DNA from: Alteromonas abrolhosensis
GTDB taxonomy: Bacteria > Pseudomonadota > Gammaproteobacteria > Enterobacterales > Alteromonadaceae
NCBI RefSeq assembly: GCF_001953635.1
Contig: NZ_MEJH01000006.1
Location: 1,915-65,914 of the forward strand
Direction: 5' to 3'
DNA: 64,000 nucleotides
Shown: positions 59,169 to 64,000 of the stretch, piece by piece
Layout of the letters: each line of letters opens with the position of its first letter
Numbering within the stretch: position 1 is the stretch's first letter
Program-made: the position numbers and the translations under genes
Notes under the pieces: generated by a model
What the model saw: the letters and a program-made list of their open reading frames with translations, nothing else
What the model was told of the DNA's origin: nothing
Databases searched by the model: none

Positions 59169-59174
59169 TTGCAC

Positions 59175-59225
59175 TCGTCCCTGATAATTATACTGCTAAT
59201 ATTTTATTATACTAAAGTCTAACGT
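59175..59225 (-). promoter_or_regulatory. Probable promoter region of the drmA-like operon
   Basis: The short gap between the drmA-like gene and the next gene is AT-rich. On the minus strand it has two TATAAT-like hexamers ('gtataataaa', 'gtataattat') close to the start. No good -35 box at 17 bp was found, so the exact promoter is uncertain. Confidence 0.35.
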
Positions 59226-59259
59226 GTAACCTAGTTTTTTTAATATGTCACTCATATTT

Positions 59260-61836
59260 TTAAAAAAATTCGCTGTCTGCTAAGAGTGTATTTCTTTCTA
59301 TATATTTATAAAAATAATCATCACCATCTTCAAACATTTGAATCCTTATCAACTCTATATCGCTGCTCTCTAGCTTGTCCCACAAAACAGCATCAAAGGC
59401 TAGTTTGTCTAAATCCTTGGCGTGGTACATAAAGCTTTTGCGCTCGAATTTTTCGAATGGGTTCTGAAGAATGCTTTTAGTTAGCCGACTTTTGTCATTT
59501 AAAAACTCTTCATTATTCAGAGGGCTGTTTGGTTTTTCAGATTTTCCGTATTTTGTCAGTAAGTCTTTATAAAATGACTGGTAATCATCTCTTAGCAATG
59601 TAAGTGATACTTCGCCAGTTTTATCTGCGTGCTTAAGCATTAATAGCAAAAAGATGATTTTGAATGAAAACGTATAATCTCGTTGCTCCAAAAACTCGAA
59701 AAAATCCTCCCTTCTCGTGGCTTCGCTACGAAGCTTCAGGTTTTTTTCTTCGCGTATCTCGTGAACTCTACTTTGTTTGTAATAGTTAAGCATTTTATTG
59801 CCAAACGGTAATTGCTTGTCAGGAACTACACTTAGGTTTTTTACCCATTTTTTTACTGTGCCCGTGGAAACAAATAGTTCTCTTGCAAGTTGTTCATCAT
59901 TTACATAATCACCGAATTCATCCTCGAAATTAAATAGCTTAATAGGTTTTAGATTTCTTACGGACTCATAAAGGTGATCAAGAACAATCTCTTCGCCTAC
60001 AGGTGCTGCGTTTGGGTTAAACACATCAGCGAAAGGTTTGTAATCAGTCAAATTGAATATGCTGTGTAAGCTCCAAGGTTGAAGTGCTGGCCCATAGCTA
60101 TCGACAACATCAACTACGTAAAGCGCTTCTTTTCCTGGGTGGTTTCGTGTACCCCTTCCCAACTGCTGCATGTATAGCACTTTGGACATGGTCGGTCTTG
60201 CCATTACGATAATTGAAGTATTGGGGGCATCCCAACCCTCATTTAACAAATCACATGCACATAAAAACCGTAGTTTTCCTTCTTTATATTTTTTTAGACC
60301 TTCTCGGCTGTTTGCCGATACAGCCTCCGCACTAATTTTGTTTTTGTTTAGAAGCGTAGCGAGTCTATTAGCGTGTCTTACATCTACGCAAAATATAACA
60401 CCTTGAAGTGAAGACAGAGATTGGCGGGTAGTGGTGTCTTCTTGGCCAAAGTATTTAGAAATAACATCAACTATCAGCTGATCTCGAGAAGGAATGATGA
60501 CGTCATTATTGAGGTCGCTTTTTACAAATTCTTTCCCATTAAATCTTACTTGTGAAAAATCAATATTACTCTCTAATCGAAAAGCGCGTATTGGTGGTAA
60601 GAGGTGTTGTTTTATAGCCTCTTCTAAGGTCATGTTTAGTCGGTATCGACCAAATATCTCAGCTAAGTCTTTTTGATCCAATCGTTTATCGGTTGCAGTG
60701 CAACCCAGAAGCGTTTTGGGTTTAAAGTGTTGTAGCACTCTTTTAAGACCTTGTGCAGGAGCATGATGTGCCTCGTCCACTACAATATAGTCAAAGTGGT
60801 CTGAAGGAAGAGACGAGAAATGCCGCTGTATGGCTTGCGTTGTTTGTACAATAACATCTGCTTTTAAATCGGTTATATCCGAAGACATATTCAGACAAGA
60901 GTTACGCTCAACAAATCGCGACTTTGTTTGGTCGCGAAGTTCCTTGAAAGGAACAATAACTAATCCCCTCTTTGCCAGCCCCAGTTTTCGCTGCCTATCG
61001 TGGTCAGCGATAAATACTTCTGTTTTGCCTGTGCCAGTCGGAAGTACCAATAAAAAAGTATCTTTTCCAGCCTCTCTACTATTTTGTATCTCAGATAGAG
61101 CGTCTTTTTGGTGTTTAAAAAGTGAAAAACTAATGTTTCGAAACTGACTTGCTGAGGGTTTTTCGCAGAACGATTCCGTGTTTCCAAAATAAAGCCGAAT
61201 TTGATCAGCAAACTTTTTTTCATCAGCCATTCCCGCATTTGACCAACGATATACTTTTATACCGTCTTTCATTAACGAGTTCTGCTTAAGTAGCTGGGAG
61301 AGGTATCGTTTTCTATCAATCACCAACGGGTGATGGAAAGCTTCGCCATTTAATTCAATTGCAATATCACCGTGTCGGGTTTTTAGCATGTAGTCTACAT
61401 AACGGCTTTTACCGCGTAGATCTATGTATTGATGTTCCCGTTCAAGTGCATAAAGATACCTAGAACCATAAACCTGTTCAAATAGGCTTTCGAAGTTGTA
61501 CTCAGGCCTTGTGGGATCTATTTCGTTTATGTGCCTGTCAGTACCATATTGTTGAAAATCATATTCATCGTCTGATTCACCTAAAACGGTGTCAACAAGC
61601 CACTTATTGTCAGGTTCTTGATCATCAATGAATCTATATAGCTTGGAAAATTTATGCATAAGCGCATTTTGCCAACCAGTATATTCATGATATGGGAATT
61701 TAGGTTTGTCAGTGCCATATAACCGTGTATCTAGAATAATGCCAGTTTCTTGCGCGGTGTCACTGTATAGATCTGAAGTATATTGTGAATCGATTAGTTG
61801 AAATCCTTTGCTTTCTAATAACTTCGATAAACTCAT
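59260..61836 (-). CDS. PD-(D/E)XK (Vsr/DUF559-like) nuclease domain fused to an SF2 helicase
   Basis: 858 residues. Residues ~130-205 read like a Vsr/DUF559-type nuclease: 'YVDYMLKTRHGDIAIELNGE' (~145-165), 'HHPLVIDRKRYLSQLLKQN', 'GIKVYRWS'. The helicase core has Walker A 'LVLPTGTGKTEVFIADHDRQ' (~264), 'YIVVDEAHHAPAQGL' (~352), 'LGCTATDKRLDQKDL', 'FLCACDLLNEGWDAPN' and 'YMQQLGRGTRNHPGK' (~560). A C-terminal region without a recognised domain starts with an HTH-like 'QLARELFVSTGTVKKWVKNL'. It resembles stand-alone defence helicase-nucleases. It is separated from drmA by 86 bp on the same strand and is lower in G+C, so it may be an independent gene. Confidence 0.82.
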   Translation of the reverse strand: MSLSKLLESKGFQLIDSQYTSDLYSDTAQETGIILDTRLYGTDKPKFPYHEYTGWQNALMHKFSKLYRFIDDQEPDNKWLVDTVLGESDDEYDFQQYGTDRHINEIDPTRPEYNFESLFEQVYGSRYLYALEREHQYIDLRGKSRYVDYMLKTRHGDIAIELNGEAFHHPLVIDRKRYLSQLLKQNSLMKDGIKVYRWSNAGMADEKKFADQIRLYFGNTESFCEKPSASQFRNISFSLFKHQKDALSEIQNSREAGKDTFLLVLPTGTGKTEVFIADHDRQRKLGLAKRGLVIVPFKELRDQTKSRFVERNSCLNMSSDITDLKADVIVQTTQAIQRHFSSLPSDHFDYIVVDEAHHAPAQGLKRVLQHFKPKTLLGCTATDKRLDQKDLAEIFGRYRLNMTLEEAIKQHLLPPIRAFRLESNIDFSQVRFNGKEFVKSDLNNDVIIPSRDQLIVDVISKYFGQEDTTTRQSLSSLQGVIFCVDVRHANRLATLLNKNKISAEAVSANSREGLKKYKEGKLRFLCACDLLNEGWDAPNTSIIVMARPTMSKVLYMQQLGRGTRNHPGKEALYVVDVVDSYGPALQPWSLHSIFNLTDYKPFADVFNPNAAPVGEEIVLDHLYESVRNLKPIKLFNFEDEFGDYVNDEQLARELFVSTGTVKKWVKNLSVVPDKQLPFGNKMLNYYKQSRVHEIREEKNLKLRSEATRREDFFEFLEQRDYTFSFKIIFLLLMLKHADKTGEVSLTLLRDDYQSFYKDLLTKYGKSEKPNSPLNNEEFLNDKSRLTKSILQNPFEKFERKSFMYHAKDLDKLAFDAVLWDKLESSDIELIRIQMFEDGDDYFYKYIERNTLLADSEFF

Positions 61837-61873
61837 CTACTTCTATCCATAATCACAAAACTTTTTCCCGACA

Positions 61874-62476
61874 TTATCCCTTCACCACTTCAACCGTAAC
61901 CCACTTCACATCTTCTCGCTTCAAGCCATCCTGACTCGGAACTGGGTTTAAATTGCGTGCGGTGAGTCCATTGTTGTTAGCTAAAGTAGCCAATTCCTCG
62001 TAGCTAACCGGGTGCATGGGTCTTGCTTCATCATTGGGGCCGAACCGAAGGCTTATGTACATGGTTCCGTTTTCTGATAGCAATTCAGCCAAACGTTCTA
62101 ATGCTCGTGGCCTTTCACTTTCCGGCAGGTGCATCCATACAGCGGAAAGCAGCACTAAATCGTATGTTTCTGGTTCTTTGGGGAGGGCGGTAAGCGCAGG
62201 TAAGCTGGCGTTACACCATGTAACACTGTTATATGAACTAGCCTTTGCTAGGGTTCGTAACTCATCAGCAGGTTCTACAGCTACTACTTTCCAGCCTTGC
62301 TCGGCTAACCAATTTGCATCACGGCCACTGCCAGCACCTACATCTAATGCTGTTCCCGGATTGGTCCTGTGCAAAAAGGCTTTCCAATCGCAATGTACCT
62401 TCTCGGCATCTACCGAATTATATAAGTCGAAGTAATGCTGCGCTTTTTCGCTGTAATGTTTAATCGTTTGTGTCAC
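61874..62476 (-). CDS. Class I SAM-dependent methyltransferase
   Basis: ~200 residues from a GTG at 62476 ('VTQTIKHYSEKAQHYFDLYN'); an upstream ATG at 62527 would add 17 unlikely residues. Motif I 'ALDVGAGSGRDANWLAEQGW' binds SAM, followed by 'VVAVEPADELR' and 'LVLLSAVWMHLPESERP'. A small-molecule or protein methyltransferase in the UbiE/Tam-like group; the substrate is unknown. It marks the right-hand border of the island, and its composition is like that of the housekeeping genes. Divergent from the HlyD gene. Confidence 0.82.
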   Translation of the reverse strand: MTQTIKHYSEKAQHYFDLYNSVDAEKVHCDWKAFLHRTNPGTALDVGAGSGRDANWLAEQGWKVVAVEPADELRTLAKASSYNSVTWCNASLPALTALPKEPETYDLVLLSAVWMHLPESERPRALERLAELLSENGTMYISLRFGPNDEARPMHPVSYEELATLANNNGLTARNLNPVPSQDGLKREDVKWVTVEVVKG

Positions 62477-62662
62477 TGTGAACAGAGTCCATTCTTTGTT
62501 TGACCTTAATTTACCGTATGCACACATGCTCGGCTAGCGAATCCAACCTACCAAAACTTTGATCCAGCGCAAAGCCTAAGTGCACTATTCAGTATACTTT
62601 TTAAGCTGGCCCAGCGTCATAGCCTCACCTTGACCTCGATTATCAAATACCCGGAGCACACT

Positions 62663-63727
62663 GTGAAAAAAACACCTTTTATCTTATCCATATTGTTTGT
62701 TGTGCTTGTATTTGTGGTTGTCAGCATGGTTTTTAATGGCGACGAAGACCTTGATGTCGTGTCGGGGAACGGGCGAATTGAAGCTACCGAAATTGGTATT
62801 TCGGCAAAAGTCGCAGGGCGTGTTGAAGAAATATATGTCCGGGAAGGCGACATGGTCAGCGCAGGTGACGTGGTCGCAAAGCTCGATGCGTCTACCATAA
62901 ACAGTCAGTTGCAGCAGGCTAAAGCGCAGCGCCAGCAAACCCGAAGCGCTGTTGAAGCTGCAAACATGGCCATAGCCCAGCGAGAGAGTGAAAAGGCCGC
63001 ATTAGAAGCAGCCTTGCTTCAAGCAAAGGCTGAGTTAAAAGCGGCTATCGCTCATGCCAAGCGCACCAGCGAACTGGCTAAAACCGGGGCTGTATCCAAA
63101 CAGCTAGCAGAAGACAACCTAACATCAGTAGAAAGCGCCAAGGCTGCGGTTAATGCTGCAAAGGCGCGATTAACTGCTGCCGATGCCACTATTGAAGCAA
63201 CGAAAGCACAGTACTTCTCGGCGCAGGCGGCAGTAAGTGCAGCCGATGCCACCATTGCCCAGATAGAGTCTGAAATAAATGACATGGTGCTTAAAGCGCC
63301 GCGCAACGGGCGCATTCAATATCGAGTGGTTGAGCCTGGTGAGGTGGTTGGCGCCGGTGGCAGAGTGTTAAGTCTGGTGGATCTCACCAATGTTTACATG
63401 ACGTTCTTTTTGCCTGCCTCTCAAGTGGGAAGGCTGGCTATAGGAGGCGAGGCGCGAATTGTGCTTGATGCAGCGCCCAATATAGCTATTCCTGCGGTTA
63501 TTTCTTACGTGGCTGACGTTGCCCAATTTACTCCTAGGTCGGTGGAAACCCAAAGCGAACGCGAAAAGTTAATGTTCAGGGTGAAAGCCCAAATACCTGT
63601 TTCTTTATTAAATCAACACATTGAAAGGGTTAAAACGGGCTTGCCTGGCGTTGTTTGGGTGAAGCTAAACGAAGAAGCTACTTGGCCTGAAAGCCTTCCT
63701 GAGCTTATTGAGTTTATTGAGCGATGA
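62663..63727 (+). CDS. HlyD-family membrane fusion protein (YhiI-like)
   Basis: ~354 residues from a GTG at 62663 ('[17 protein letters not shown]'), which has 'cggag' 7 nt upstream. The frame is open from a TTG at 62630. One N-terminal transmembrane helix, a lipoyl half-motif '[19 protein letters not shown]', a long coiled coil (~80-210), the second half '[20 protein letters not shown]', then a beta-barrel. Periplasmic adaptor of a tripartite efflux system. It overlaps the following ABC gene by 4 bp, the arrangement of yhiI-rbbA. Confidence 0.88.
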   Translation: MKKTPFILSILFVVLVFVVVSMVFNGDEDLDVVSGNGRIEATEIGISAKVAGRVEEIYVREGDMVSAGDVVAKLDASTINSQLQQAKAQRQQTRSAVEAANMAIAQRESEKAALEAALLQAKAELKAAIAHAKRTSELAKTGAVSKQLAEDNLTSVESAKAAVNAAKARLTAADATIEATKAQYFSAQAAVSAADATIAQIESEINDMVLKAPRNGRIQYRVVEPGEVVGAGGRVLSLVDLTNVYMTFFLPASQVGRLAIGGEARIVLDAAPNIAIPAVISYVADVAQFTPRSVETQSEREKLMFRVKAQIPVSLLNQHIERVKTGLPGVVWVKLNEEATWPESLPELIEFIER

Positions 63728-64000
63728 GCAACATTATTGAGGCGCACGACCTAACGGTTCGGTACAAAAACGCTACTGCCCTTAGTAATGTTTCGCTATC
63801 TATACCTGCGGGTGTAACGGTGGGTGTAATTGGCCCTGATGGAGTGGGGAAGTCTACTTTACTGTCATTAATCGCGGGTGAAAGGGTGATGCAGCAAGGG
63901 CAGCTGAGAGTGCTAGGTGGGGATATACGCAGCAATAAGCACAGAAAAATCATCTGCTCCGACGTTGCCTATATGCCTCAGGGGCTAGGTAAAAACCTTT
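63724..64000 (+). CDS. RbbA/YbhF-type ABC transporter ATPase, 5' part (runs off the window)
   Basis: The first ~92 residues are visible: '[20 protein letters not shown]', '[20 protein letters not shown]' and '[11 protein letters not shown]'. The Walker A variant 'GPDGVGKST' and Q-loop 'YMPQGLG' are typical of RbbA, a large fused ATPase-permease that in E. coli is linked to the HlyD-type protein YhiI. Start codon overlaps the HlyD stop (ATGA). The rest lies outside the window. Confidence 0.85.
   Translation, partial: MSNIIEAHDLTVRYKNATALSNVSLSIPAGVTVGVIGPDGVGKSTLLSLIAGERVMQQGQLRVLGGDIRSNKHRKIICSDVAYMPQGLGKNL

Noticed and set aside
49301-59174. Calling the operon a complete canonical DISARM system
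   Set aside because: DrmA-like and DrmB-like proteins are present, but DrmC (phospholipase-D nuclease) and DrmD/DrmE are not recognisable, and two UvrD-like helicases are added.
43158-61836. BREX, Druantia or CRISPR-Cas in the island
   Set aside because: No PglZ, BrxC-like, Cas or other signature proteins, and no regularly spaced repeats were seen.
62630-62662. TTG start of the HlyD-family gene at 62630
   Set aside because: The GTG at 62663 has a good Shine-Dalgarno at proper spacing and begins directly with the membrane anchor.

Overview
The window looks like the chromosome of a marine gammaproteobacterium of the Alteromonadales, most likely an Alteromonas. This rests on gene content and order (kbl-tdh with glpE and glpG, ubiC-ubiA, slmA/coaBC/radC/rpmBG/mutM/coaD/kdkA, an imuA-imuB-dnaE2 mutasome, a yjbEFGH-type operon) and moderate G+C. 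No database search was possible, so the genus is an inference.

Layout. (1) 1-2071: the 3' part of a 23S rRNA gene, a 5'-truncated 5S copy, a complete 5S gene with terminators, then a cluster of short direct and inverted repeats. (2) 2074-12737, nearly all on the minus strand: a PagL-like lipid A deacylase, two tandem periplasmic solute-binding-like proteins, the SOS mutasome imuA-imuB-dnaE2 behind a perfect LexA box, then a DUF1820 / DUF885 / unknown cluster. (3) 12926-25383: M28 peptidase and a housekeeping block (slmA, coaBC, radC, rpmB, rpmG, mutM, coaD, kdkA) interrupted by a four-gene exopolysaccharide-type operon (yjbEFGH-like). (4) 25875-41693: a PstS-like protein / porin / GGDEF-EAL operon, threonine catabolism (kbl-tdh), glpE, glpG, a lone FliL-domain protein, ubiC-ubiA, ubiK, rep, a GAF-GGDEF-EAL protein, cytochrome c5 and tRNA-Arg(CCG). 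(5) 41847-61836: a defence island downstream of the tRNA. (6) 61874-64000: a SAM methyltransferase and the start of a HlyD / RbbA-like ABC exporter operon.

The defence island is the main point of interest and is mosaic. Its left edge carries a degenerate copy of the 3' half of the tRNA-Arg and a diverged 3' fragment of the neighbouring 209-codon gene, which look like relics of earlier insertions. Next comes dcm - mcrB-like - mcrC-like (DUF2357), which resembles the GTP-dependent LlaJI/BsuMI type of restriction-modification. A vsr gene is divergent from dcm. Facing vsr is a tightly coupled five-gene operon in order of transcription: a DrmA-like helicase, a DrmB-like DUF1998 protein, a UvrD-like helicase with an inserted DUF5710-like segment, an unrecognised 470-residue protein, and a UvrD-like helicase fused to an N-terminal RelE-like domain. 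It has the DrmA-DrmB core of DISARM but no DrmC phospholipase-D nuclease and no recognisable DrmD or DrmE. I regard it as a candidate undescribed DISARM-related system. Upstream of it, a single gene encodes a PD-(D/E)XK/Vsr-like nuclease domain fused to an SF2 helicase.
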